Of a stretch of 64,000 nucleotides of DNA, positions 1 to 11,800 are shown in pieces. The notes beneath the pieces were generated by a model. That model was given only the letters and a program-made list of their open reading frames with translations, was not told the DNA's origin and searched no databases. The position numbers and the translations under genes are program-made. Positions within the stretch are counted from its first letter, which is position 1; each line of letters begins with the position of its first letter. The DNA comes from Megaustenia siamemsis (lineage: Eukaryota > Mollusca > Gastropoda > Stylommatophora > Ariophantidae): assembly GCA_032433765.1 (NCBI GenBank), contig JAVIAB010000092.1:37811218-37875217 (forward strand), read 5' to 3'.

Positions 1-34
1 AGAAAGAAATCAGGTATAGGAAAATTGGATCGGA

Positions 35-450
35 GGAGAGGCGGTGAGTCAGGAGAGAATAGATAAGAGAGGGAGTCAGAAAGAAGAGAATAATAGAGGG
101 ATGGTGCGCAAGGAGTGGGGCCCAGCGAGGTAGAGAGGTAGGGAACGGAGAGACTGAGGGGAATACTAGGAATGTATATATAAAGAGGAATAAGAAAGTA
201 TACATCAGAGGAGGACAGGTAAAAGATAGGAGGAGAGGCGGTGGGTCAGGAGTGGATAGGTAGAGAGGGAGTCAGAAAGAAGTGGAGAAATAGAGGGATG
301 GTGCGCAGGCAGTAGTGCCTAAAGAGGTAAGGAAGTGGGGAAACAGAGAGACTAAGGGGATACAAAGAGAATTGTACGCAGGCAGTAGTGCCTAGAGAGG
401 AAAGGAAGTATGGAAACGGAGAGACTAAGGGGATACACAGAGAAGTGGAG
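35..450 (-). repeat. Degenerate tandem repeats in the PLE 3' region
   Basis: On the + strand, blocks starting GGAGAGGCGGTG recur about 197 bp apart (near 35 and 232). Blocks reading GAGAGACTAAGGGGATAC recur near 150, 345 and 418, the last two about 72 bp apart. The tract is almost pure purine on this strand. It lies entirely in the 3' untranslated part of the PLE. Confidence 0.6.
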
Positions 451-829
451 TGAGAGTGTGGCTAGTGAACAAACACGTACAGTCCTAGAACCGGGATTGG
501 GGGGGGGGGAGTGTGTTATGTAGGAAAAGTAGGGTAGAGAAGTGGTGACACAAGAGAATAGAGAATCCAGGGAGTAGATAAATAAAGGGGAATGGGAAGT
601 ATCCATCAGAGGAGGAGAGGTAATAAAGCGATAAGGAGGAGATGGACATAAAGGTAGTCCGCAGAAAAGTGGGGGGGAATTTAGGATAAAGGAAGAAGAA
701 GGGGAGATGATGGATAGATCCAAGAGGATAGGGGTAAAGAAAAGGGATAGATAGGGGGCAGATGAACATAAATGTGAGATAAGAAGAAGAGTACAGGGGT
801 GGGAGAAGGGTACAGAGGAAGAAGGGTCC

Positions 830-2215
830 TCAGAGGGACCGGGATACATTGATGCCGCGGAGGGTGAGGCAACCCCAACGAGCGATATGACGGTGCTCAA
901 GAGTGAGATGACTGTGGTGATCAGAAGAGCACGATACTAAGCCCATGACCAGGACATCAGCCTTCCCCTGATGGCCCCTCGAGTTAAAGTGGGCTGCTAC
1001 AGGAGTGCCAGCTTCTCGGGTGATGTCGTGTAAATGTTCACGACACCTATCGCCGATCTGTCGACCAGACTGACTGATGTAGGTTAACTTGCAGCGCTTA
1101 CAGATGATGGCATAAATGATGTTACGCGACGTGCAAGTGAATCCCTCTCTGATCTCGAAAGGACCATTAGGAAAGAGGACAAGTCTGGAGAACGTGGTCA
1201 CAAGTTTTGCACACTCTGCGGTTGCAGCGGATAGTACCTCGATGGCTAAGGGGGGCAGCAGGAAGACGGCCCCTGACAAGAAAGTCACGGAGGTTCCGGT
1301 CACGTCTAAAGGCCACCAGTGGTGGGTCGAGGAAGAGCAGATGAGTAGTAGGGTCAGATCGGAGAATAGGGAGGTAGCGGTGGATGGTCCTAATCACAGC
1401 GTAATGGTGAGGGTGATAGGTGAGGGCGAGTACTACTCTATCCAAGGGGGGATGAGTAGAGGGGGTAAGAGCAGATTGACGCGAAGTGTGGAGAAATCTT
1501 CATCGTCTTGGCAAAGATGACAAAGTCTGAGAAGCTGAGAATATGGAAGAGAGTTCTTACAGGATGTAGGATGAGAGGAGTCGTAGCGGAGGAAACTGTG
1601 GGAATCTGTGGTCTTGTAGAAGACCGAGGTGAGAAGATTAGAGGTGCTCAAGGAGACTGAGATATCTAGAAAAGATACAGAGGAGGTGGAGATGTGGTAG
1701 GTGATGTGGATAGAGGCGTGGAAATGTCCGACATAATCGATGAAACGGGAGATCTCCTCCTCTGGAAGGTCAGTTAGACCGATGCAATCATCGATGTACC
1801 TACGATACATAAGGGGGAAAGGGCCCTGGTAGGTTTGGATGATTTGGTGCTCTAGATAACCCATGAAGAGACAAGCATAGCTAGGGCCCATTTTAGTGCC
1901 CATCGCTACACCGCTAATCTGGGTGAAGAAATTGTCATTGAACTCAAAAGAGTTGAGGTTCAAGACTAATTCCGTTAGACGTAGGAGGATGCCAGTGGCG
2001 ATGGAAGGTTGGATCCTACGGTCCAGGAAAAACTGAAGAGCTAAAAGGCCGTCGGAGTGGGGAATGGAAGTATAAAGGGAGCAGACATCCATGACGAAGA
2101 GGCGGTAATGGCGGTCAGGAAGGAGGGTGATAGAGGAGAAGATGTTGAGGGCGTCGTTCGTGTCTTTGACATAAGAAGGGAGGCCCATAACTATGGGTTG
2201 AAAGATACTGTCAAC
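830..2215 (-). pseudogene. PLE reverse transcriptase / GIY-YIG endonuclease pseudogene
   Basis: Decayed coding region of PLE copy 1. The RT part (about 2215-1433) keeps motif A (DVCSLYTSIP), motif B (GVAMGTKMGPSYA), the catalytic YIDD box (RYIDDCIGL) and the FLD and TDSHSFLRYDSSHP motifs. Compared with copy 2, a segment of roughly 30 codons is missing just after DEDF, which throws the frame off, and a second small deletion follows HVLQT. The endonuclease (1303-830) has the IIYAIICKRC and REHL motifs, but the YIG triplet reads YIS. Retrotransposition would need RT and a nicking nuclease; neither can be made intact here. Confidence 0.85.
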
Positions 2216-2752
2216 AGCATCGCAATTATTTGCCTATTCCCTATAAAATGTAAAAGTGAACAGTTGTATTGTATCAAAAACATAATTTAAGACGTCAAGT
2301 ATAACTGTATTTGTTAGTTAATAATCACCATTACCATGAAGATTTTAGGTGTTCAGAAATTTGTCTTAATGTAAATTAGAGTAAAATTACTTATGAGGTT
2401 AAAGATAGGGAAGTACACTAAAGTTGAATATCTCACTCGGTTACCTAGATGGCACAATTAAAAAAATATACTTTATCAGTAAGGACAATGAAAGGGAGAG
2501 AGTTCTGAGTGAGAATTGGACTTGCATGTCCTAGAGTGTTTTAAAAGGAGACATAGAAGATTTGTCATTGGACTGACATCTTCATCAAGAAAAGAAAAAT
2601 GCTTGCTAAAAATTACGTGTACTGCTCTGTATGATGTAGATACCATAAACATCGGTGTAAACTTTAACATAAAATTTGAAGCTGAAATTTTTAGAGTGAA
2701 CCAGGCAAGAACAGCATCTTATAAATTTATTTCACTTTTTTTTTTATCCTAG
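2216..2752. other. Intronic AT-rich sequence
   Basis: Lies between the truncated PLE and the first visible intersectin exon. No convincing gene, RNA or repeat family is recognised. It ends in a T-rich tract that serves as the polypyrimidine tract of the 2753 exon. Confidence 0.5.
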
Positions 2753-2835
2753 GGATACATGGGTAAGAGAAATAGATGCAGCATCTAAACAGTACAAAGA
2801 CAAGGCCAAACGAAAATTGGAAAGAGCACAGTCAG
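2753..2835 (+). CDS. ITSN1: Intersectin exon: PH-domain C-terminal helix
   Basis: This 83-nt exon follows a T-rich tract ending TCCTAG and precedes donor CAG/GTATTT. It reads [20 protein letters not shown] and on to AQS: the Trp-containing amphipathic last helix of the PH domain, followed by a charged linker to C2. It takes one base for its first split codon and leaves one base (phase 1). Confidence 0.9.
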
Positions 2836-5800
2836 GTATTTTCATTACTATATATTTAGTAGGGAGTAAATATTTATTTTTATTACATTTATTATTTTGG
2901 TGTAAGATTAGTAGTTGTAAAGATATATGGAATGTTGAAATGATAGTCACTTATGAGTTGATGGTTGATACTCAAGAAAATGGCCACCTGTAATGAGATA
3001 ATTGTAGCTGCTGAATCATTGTGGTCCCGCCACATTCGGCTCACCTTGATGTGCTTGGAGGGTTTGTGTGCATCTGGGATCCAATGAGCTATGCCAGTGA
3101 GAGCTTTGCTCCAGGCAGAGTCATCCATGCTAGACAGGTCCTTGGTGAGGGGTTAGACAAAGGAAAAGATCTAGGAACCCTTTAAGTGAAGTTGCAGAAC
3201 CCACCGGCGAGTGATACACACTCTAGATTTGAACTAATCCATCCTTACTTCATGAGTTAAATGTCTCTCTGTCTTTCCTCCTCTTTCTGTCCTCTACCAA
3301 ACAGATAGGTGGTGCTCTAGAGCTCAGAGGATCAGACCACCTAAGACAGAAAACGCAACGCAAAGCTCATGCAGATGATGCTCGTAACCTATAAGCATAT
3401 AAAAGGTAGTCACTTGTGGTGCACTTCTTTTTGTCCTAGGACTGACAAAACAGTCACTGACCAGCATACCTAGTACCATCTTGTAAAAGAACAGAACAAT
3501 CTCTGTACATTTTAGAATGCTCTACAACTAACCCACACTGAGTGCCACTGCCCCCACAAGGTTGTGTTTGGGCTGTTTTTTATTCATCTTAAAGCACAGC
3601 CAGAATCTGCTGTATTATAGTAATAATTATTATGATAATAATTTATCTCTTCTGAGTACCTGGCCTGACCAGCTGCACTTTCTGTCTTCTGTGCATTTCC
3701 TATTGACTACTCTTGTTTAGGCAGTACTTGTTTCCTGATTTTGTTTGGCTAGAATTTCCTAAGAAATTCCCAACATCAGGTTGTATCAAATGCTGACAGT
3801 CTTGATGTTCTATTTTCTATTGCTCTTGATTATATTCTGATCCATACAAAAACAATGAAAAAGCAGAATTCTCATAGATCCTTAGATCTGGTTTTTGTGC
3901 TGTACTGTGGGAGGATTCGCAAATAGACAAGAAGATCAGAAATGAGTAATGGTATATATGTTGGAAATAATAGGCAGTTGTGTACAATAAGTGGTATCTG
4001 TGGGAATTAATAGTGTTTTAGTGGTCACTATTCTATCTATCTACTGTTCTTTCGAGCTGAAGACTCAAAGTAGGGCAGAAATTCTAGACTGTTGTATCTG
4101 ATGATCTTTCAACTGTCAGACCTTGCACAGGATCTACATTATGTCTCGCCACACAGTTCTACTCTGGGCGAGTTGCACAATCTTGATGAGGGTGCTGATG
4201 CCTGCTGTTGTTGCATCTCATTTTAATGTTCTTAAACACTTTCCCAGGTTTCTTTATGTTTCTGCCTCTTTTTCCCTCTGGTTTGAGATTCTTTTGTTGT
4301 CTCTTCCCATCACATGGCCAACACATGACCATCTCCTTCTCTTGATTATAGTATTTTTGAAAGCTTTGTCATTTCTCTTATTTTTGTACAAGTTTTGAAC
4401 TTATTCCATGGTACACAAATTATTTTCCTCAGGCATTTGTTTCAAATGCACCCAGTTTGTTTTCTAATTCTTTAGTTGTTTTCCAGCTCTCACATGCTTA
4501 AGTAAGGGTGAATAATACATTTGATTTGAAAATTTAGTGGTCACTATCTATCTATCTATTGACCTTTCGAGCTGTAGCTAGCCCATAGGGCTTAGACCCA
4601 GATACTCCTTTTCTTATCTATTTTTATTCTAGCAGTTTTCAATCCTTATAAAGAAGTGGTCACTACAGAAATTATAATCATTGTGATGGGACAGTGGAAG
4701 CTATTTGTTGCATGTTATAAAGGCTTGTCATTTGTCTGTTTTCTCAGTTATCTTGCTATTGGTATTGCATGGACAAATCTATGACTACCTTTGATTATGA
4801 TAGAGTGGGAATTTAAAACTTAAAAATATATTTATAAAATGTTATGTATTTGCTATTGTGTTTAACTGGTTGGTTATAAAGATTGAAATATAATTTGAGA
4901 TAATTATCATTTTTAACCCTACATTATGATACTGTAGAAAAATTCCTCAAAATGTGACATTTTTCTGTATTCAAATATTACTCCCCTCCATGTACATTCC
5001 CAATTACCACTTTAAGCGACACCTGAGAGTTTAATTTGTTTCCATTCCATTGTTGTTAGAATTTTTGAGATCCTGAGATACATCATTTAATGCGAAAAAA
5101 AATTGGCTGTTTTTCCTTTTTTTTTTTTTTCCTCTTTGACCAGCTAAATTTCCTGGGCATCGCAAACATCAAACAACCCTTTGTGGTTCGGGGAACGCAG
5201 CGAATAACACTATGTGGTTGCTGTACATACTGACAGACTTATAATGACCTTACCAATAGACATTGTAACACGTCCGGTCCATGAGGCCAAACTTAGGTCA
5301 TAAATCAACCTGAGCCAGGAATTTCGAGTCCCCATGTTTTACCTAGTGTGAACACATGGGATTGTGTCAAGAGTTCAGAGAAATTACAATTTTTAGAACA
5401 CCCAATGTTACATTTAAGTGGTAGTCATTTTTACTATGGTTTCGTAACTGGGAGAGTTACAGATCGGTATCCATTATCACTGATGCAAAGAAACTAATTT
5501 CTTTGAAATCGCAAATAATTTATTTTATTTTTTAAATTGATAGTTTGTCTTACTCTTTCATTTTGAGAGCAATAGATATTATTTTTAATAAATTACGGTA
5601 CTTTTAAAATAGAAGCAATTTACATGGTCACTTACATTAACACATTTTAAATTTGATTTTTAAATATACATTTTTTATTATTCAAAAAATCTGTTTAACA
5701 TATAAGATTTATTAACACGATGATAAAAAATAAAAAGCGAAATAAAAGTAAAGATACCATTGACATATTTGGAATACAATGTCAGTGGCCATATTTTTGC

Positions 5801-8800
5801 ATGATAATCAGCATATTTAAGAATTAATTGGTTATCACATGCCAGCTCTACATGAGATAACCTCTGGTACAAGGTTTCAGAAGCTGGATGAAGCCTGAAG
5901 CTGTTAGAAAAATACTTTCCTTAACTGAGTGAAATCTTCTACGAGGAGACATATGCACTAGTCACTTCAGATAATTATAGAGTGTACAAAGAAAGTGCCA
6001 TTTTTGTAAGATTAGGTGGTATTTTTAAAAATTATTATTATCCAAGAAAACATGCAATATGTTTGGTAAGAATGGTATCTACTTGCAACATTTAATCTTT
6101 TGTTACTTTGGCCTTGGATTGATAAAAGAATCTTCAAAATAAGGCCTTACATATCAGATCTGCCAACTGCTTCATTTTTATAATGCAGAAAAGGATTTGT
6201 GTATGTGTGTGCTTACATGTGTGCATAACTGTGTGTGTGCATGCATGTGTGTGTGTGTGTGTACTTGCTAGGGGTTGGGAGGTGGGGGGGGGAGGTGAGA
6301 GAGAAAGAGAGAATTTGAACATGTTTGAAATACGGGCTTCAAAAGAGAAAAAAAAAATTGAATAACTGTGAGCACCAAATGTGACCAAAGGTCATAAAGT
6401 ACAGAAAACAAGTGTATTAAAAAAAAATTGGGATTCAAAGTCTCATGACTTAAAATAGATAAAGTTATTATATAGTGAACAGTATAGCTAGCTTAATAAA
6501 TAATTAAACTTGTCTCTGTGGAAACATTACAAATAAATTCATACATTCAAAATAGAGAACCTGAAACTATCTATCTATTGTCCTTCCGAGCCGAAGACGA
6601 CACATAGGGCAGAACCACAATCTCAAAAACAGAAACCTTGCGTGCCAAAGTGGCACATATTGCAGAGATCACTGCTCTAAAATATATGGTGCTGTTTCCA
6701 TAACAATACTTTTTATAATGACAGCTTGTCAAGCCATCGATCGATCAACCTCCTTAGTCGCCTCTTACGACATGCCTGGAAGGTCACAGTGTCACTATTC
6801 TTTACTTCCCTCATAATGAGGCCCCGGTAACACACAGGAACCTGAAACTAGCAATAGTAAATACTTTAACATATAGTAACATCAACTGGGAGTCTGTGTG
6901 AATATCAGTGGAAAAAAGTCTGAAAAACTGTTGCTTCCAGTGCAGTGAAAATATTAAACTGATGATAATTAAGAGCTGCATATTCTCTGTACTTTGTATG
7001 GACTTGGATGAATGATGGAAAACACAAAAGGAAATCTCAAGAATGCCCTCATTTAATAAAATCTGCTTGAGGAAAATTATCACAGATATTTAGCCAAACA
7101 AAATCTGCAACTAATGGGAGATGCAACCAAGTGATAACATAATAGTGTTGTACCTGAATAAACTACATTTTCAAGAGAGATGGAGAAACAATCACAAAAA
7201 CTACTATGTAGTAAACTTTGGTGGGAAGGAGAAAGAGGGGCAGACCAAAGACAGTGTGACAGAGACTAATAGAATGAAAATGTTCAGAGTGTGCCAGAGC
7301 ATGGGGAGGTTTGTTGCTTTTCGTAAGTATGTATGTAGGGTTCTGTCAGTCTTGAGTGACAGTGGATTTAATTTCTCTGCTGTATCATTGACAATCTGTC
7401 ATCTTTGAGAATATCTTTGTCAGCATTTCCTTTATTCAGGTCTATTCTGTTAATCAGAACTACCATCCAATGAAAAAAGGTGCTCATGTTTTTGCTACAA
7501 TTCACCCTGTGAGCTTTTGTAAATTGAGCTTCATGGTTGTGTGATGTTTCATGTTGGTATTACTTTTAATGTTGAATGCTCATATTCTTATCATTGTCTC
7601 CAAATGAACATTGTTTATTACTTATATTGTTTCCATTTGAACTGACACCAACAGTTATTTCCTCTTTTACATATTGAATACAAAGATGTTTTTAAAATAG
7701 TATTTTAATAGTGAAGGAGATTAATATATAAAGAAAAAACTAAAGACTTTTCTAAATGACACATTTTTAAGAAGATGAATGCTTTAACAAATGTATATTG
7801 CATTTTTTTCCTGTTCTTGATGTTAATCTTGTGATATGTTTGATATTTGTAAGTGCTCCAGGACTGAGGGAACTTGAGTTATGCTCACTGCTAACACATT
7901 TGTCTCAAATGTCTTCTTACTCAGTGACAAGCAGATCTCAGCCATTTGAAGCTGTGAGTGATAAATATATCACAGTATTTGACAAGTCACAGATATTCAA
8001 GTCAATCAACCATATAATGCAAATTAGCCTTGATTGTTCACAAAGCTTGGAGCTTACACATATAACGCAATTATTATCTTTTCTCATGAATAGTTGTTCT
8101 AATCCACATCCATATATATGTTCATCAAACATATCAATGGTTAGTGCTGTAGTGAAGAAATATTTCATTCTTTCATCTGATCATTTACGGTAGAGTGTTA
8201 TTGTAATTAAAGAGGGTACATTTATAAGGCTCTGAGAATAGGAAGTCAAGCTAGATACAAGTAGCATGGGACAGCTGGCAAGATATATCAAGAGTATGTA
8301 TAACAAGCTGCTGCAGAAACTATCAGCATGCATTCTTTGCATTGTCTGTCTGTTGGAAAGGACTAGGTACCTATGACCTTGGATGCTGTGAGATTGATCC
8401 TAACACTACAATGGATTTTTTCAGGAAGATTTTAGATGTATTTATTTTTGTTTGCTTTGCTACCACTGTGCAGACTTGTTTGGTAATCAATTTTATGCCA
8501 TTCTGTAGTCTTGCGGGCAAAGCCGGTAGGCCGGGTACTGGTTGTGGTGGAGGAAGGGGTAGGTCTCAGACCTGCTCGTGATGCTGGTATGTGAGAGTAA
8601 CTTCCTTCTTTGTACACTTGCTTTTCACTGTGGAAATGCATTTGCATGTAGAATTGGCAGAGCACACATTCAGTAGCTTCTTTTTTATTTACTTGTCGTG
8701 AACATTCTCATTTCAACAGTTGCATGAACTATTTTTTCAGTGTTTTATGTTTGCTGAAGGTGGCTGATTGATATTATCCACATATGTGGATTCTCTTGAC

Positions 8801-11800
8801 ATTAAACAGTATTTTTTGTAAAAGATTTTTTAAACATTATCAGATGTTATTGGTTGCTTAAATTATTAAAATATAATTTTTTTAATTTATAGTAAGCAAT
8901 AACTGAATTTAATGTTACCCCAGTGGTTGAGAGTGTTGTTCAGCCGACATGTATAATTATAGTAAACTGTGTTTTATAATTAGTTAGAAAATACAAGCTG
9001 CTGGTGGGAAAATGTGTTTTAGCAAGTGGAAAAAGACTAAACAAAAATTACAATTTAAATGCCTAGATCAGAATAAATTTAACTTTAAAATACTGAAGTT
9101 GGGTTTCAAATGCTGACATAGCCAGAAGTGCATTTATTAATCAGTTTTCCATTCCGTTTAAACTATATTAGTGGCATGTTCACTGCATAACTTAAGAGTA
9201 AAAGTACGACTGCTGGACCTAGTTGGTCCTATTTCTTACTAATAGAATGTGAGAAGAGATGAGGAACAAATCTCAGTTCAAGTCTCCTTTTGATTTATGT
9301 GTTTTCTGTATTTTATGTTGTTTGGTATTTTTTCTTTTATTTAATCAGATAAACATCTGTGTCTGTTTATTATACATATATATTTTTCTTATATAATTTC
9401 ATGTTTTGATGTAATTATCATTTATTATGTTATAAAGAAATAATTAATCAGTGAGCATCTTCAATTATGATAATTTATACAATATTGTTTTTAAAAAAAA
9501 TTATATATATATATATTCTTATTTATGCATTAAATCACTTCATTGCCGAATTTTAAACTAAACTTGAATTTCTTCCTATTCTTATTTTTTGTTGTTTTGG
9601 TATTTTATTATAATCAGACACAGGTGTTCATGTAAATTAGATACCTGTCAGCTTATTAATTATTGTTTTTTGGCCTGGAAATTTCATTATTTTGTTGTTG
9701 TGATGTTGCATGTAGTTATCTCCATTTTAGTTTTTCTCACATACACTTATCAGTTGCTTCTCATCCATGCATGTCTTTTTGCTGTGTTTGTTTCCTTTTG
9801 TTAGTGAGGCGGCCGAGTGTTGGTCGAATACTTGTTGTCATACAAGAGGCTAGTCATCTTAAAGCCTCAGATGTGAATGGTAAGTATTCACATTGAGCTT
9901 GTTATTGCACACACAAAAATACATTCATGTTGACTGATTGTTGTCTTACTTACATAAAGACTGAATCGAGATGCATTTTTAATATATTAAACATTTTAAA
10001 ATAATAACATTTCAAACACACATTCTCAAATGATGAAAAAAAACCAGATTTCTCAGTAACTTTATTGGATTTATGTTGACTGTTCAGCATTGAATATGAA
10101 TAATCTATAACAATAACAGTTTTGAAATCCAAGAAATGTTCTTCACACAATAGAAACAGACATGTCTATCCAACTAGACTATTAAAACTTTATGTATGCA
10201 TTCTATCTAGACTTTAAAAGAACACATAATTTTGATAGCATAGCATTGTGATAATAGTCTATATAAACATATCCAGAAAACTCCATCACTGCTTTATTTC
10301 TTACAGGAAGATGGAACATTCCACTTGAACATTCAAAATATGATTTGTGTCCATTATATATATATATATATATATATTGCCTTTGGCATCTTGACAAACG
10401 GTTGGTAGCAAGCAATCATAAGACAGTAGTTCGGTAAAGCATTTGTGTCTCATACTAGGTGCTGCTTTACTGAACATCATCTCTCGTGGCTGAATTTGCC
10501 AATCCTGGACAGACAGATCCATCCACAGAACAAGCAAGGTGTATTTGCAGTATCTGGCCTTGTCTCTTTTCTCTTGCACCTTTTGTCTTCTGAATTTGAT
10601 ATCAGCACTGTCTCAAAAGTTGATGTGCCATTTTTTATTTTTGCTCTCCATGTGCTATGATCTACAGCCACATTTTCCCAGTTTCTTTCACTGATAGAAA
10701 ATTCCCTCAAGGAAGCCCTGCAAACATCCTTATATCTCAGCACTAGTCTGCCCTTTGGTCTCTTTCTGTCCTTCAGTTGGCCATTCAATATTTGTCTGAG
10801 AATACGATTGTTTGCCATTCTTCTTACATGACTCAGCCACTTTAGTCTATGAATCCTAAGTGTTGCCATGATCTATGGGAGTTTGGCTTGTTGTAAGACA
10901 TTAGAGTTAGTTACTTTGTTCTGCCATTTGATGTTCAAAATTTATATTCAGTTTATGTTCAAATAATAAAAAATAAAATTTATGTTATTATTATTATGTT
11001 ATTACTGTGTTATTGAAAAAAATAATTGATTTTTAAAATATCTATGCGTTGCAGAGACACCATTGAAATATAAATGAATTGTGATCTACATAGTAATTAC
11101 AGGTGCTATTTTAAAATCTCTCTGCAACCCAAAGTTTTCTCATAATCATGTTTAAATATGTAGGTCACTCTGACTTTTTACCAGCAATGGACGCAACGAT
11201 GGTGACATGCTTAAAACTTTTTTTTTCCTTAACCTAAATAAACATGTCAGCAGTGAAACTTCACAGAATGATGATCGGTATATTAAATTATTATTATTAG
11301 ATAGTTTCTTGTTAAAAAAGCAAAACATGCAAAAGTAAACAGAATTTTTATGTAGTTTTATGACATTTTAGAAAACAACAAACCCCCAATAACAAACCCC
11401 CAATCGCTTCCCAATGCATAATAATCTGCATCGCAAAGTGCTAGCAGAGCTATCCCTTGAAGGCAAACTAAAGTAGTCATTGTTATATATGAAGCAAGGC
11501 CCTATGATATACATATGGGGTGGGTGGGTGGGTGGGTGGGCTATTTGGTTGGTTGATTTAACTTTTGGGTGGTTTAGGATTGACCAAAACTTGTTCCATA
11601 TTTCTATGTTTCCTTTATTCTTTTTCTTCTTTAAAGATAATTTTGTTCTATTATGTTGATAGGACGTTTCAACATATAAACATTCTTTTAAATATATATT
11701 CATGATGAATTCATCTTTTATAATTTTTTTTTATTATCCAGTGAGAGAGAACTTTGTGCCAATAATTGTTAGTTTGAAATTAACCAACAGAGATGGTGCT

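Larger units (their letters stand above)
1..2215 (-). mobile_element. Penelope-like retroelement, copy 1, 5'-truncated
   Basis: Minus-strand retroelement whose 3' end lies beyond the left edge of the window. Reading down from 2215 it carries reverse transcriptase, a basic linker, a GIY-YIG endonuclease, and then a long 3' region that is pyrimidine-rich on the coding strand (1-829). RT followed by GIY-YIG endonuclease is the hallmark of Penelope-like elements. The protein starts in the fingers region (reading LQPIVMGLPSYVKD-like), so the N-terminal part is missing. It is the same family as the copy at 47018-49412. The frame is broken in several places, so this copy is dead. Confidence 0.88.

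Noticed and set aside
352..900. 182-codon Ser/Pro/Leu-rich minus frame
   Set aside because: Same reason: it is the pyrimidine-rich 3' region of PLE copy 1.
6134..6388. Open frames on both strands
   Set aside because: They are generated by the TG and GA simple repeats.
7798..8193. 131-codon + strand frame
   Set aside because: No known domain, typical AT-rich intron composition and no supporting signals.
8513..8585. GC-rich patch as a possible regulatory island
   Set aside because: Too short and isolated to support a function. It may be a repeat relic.
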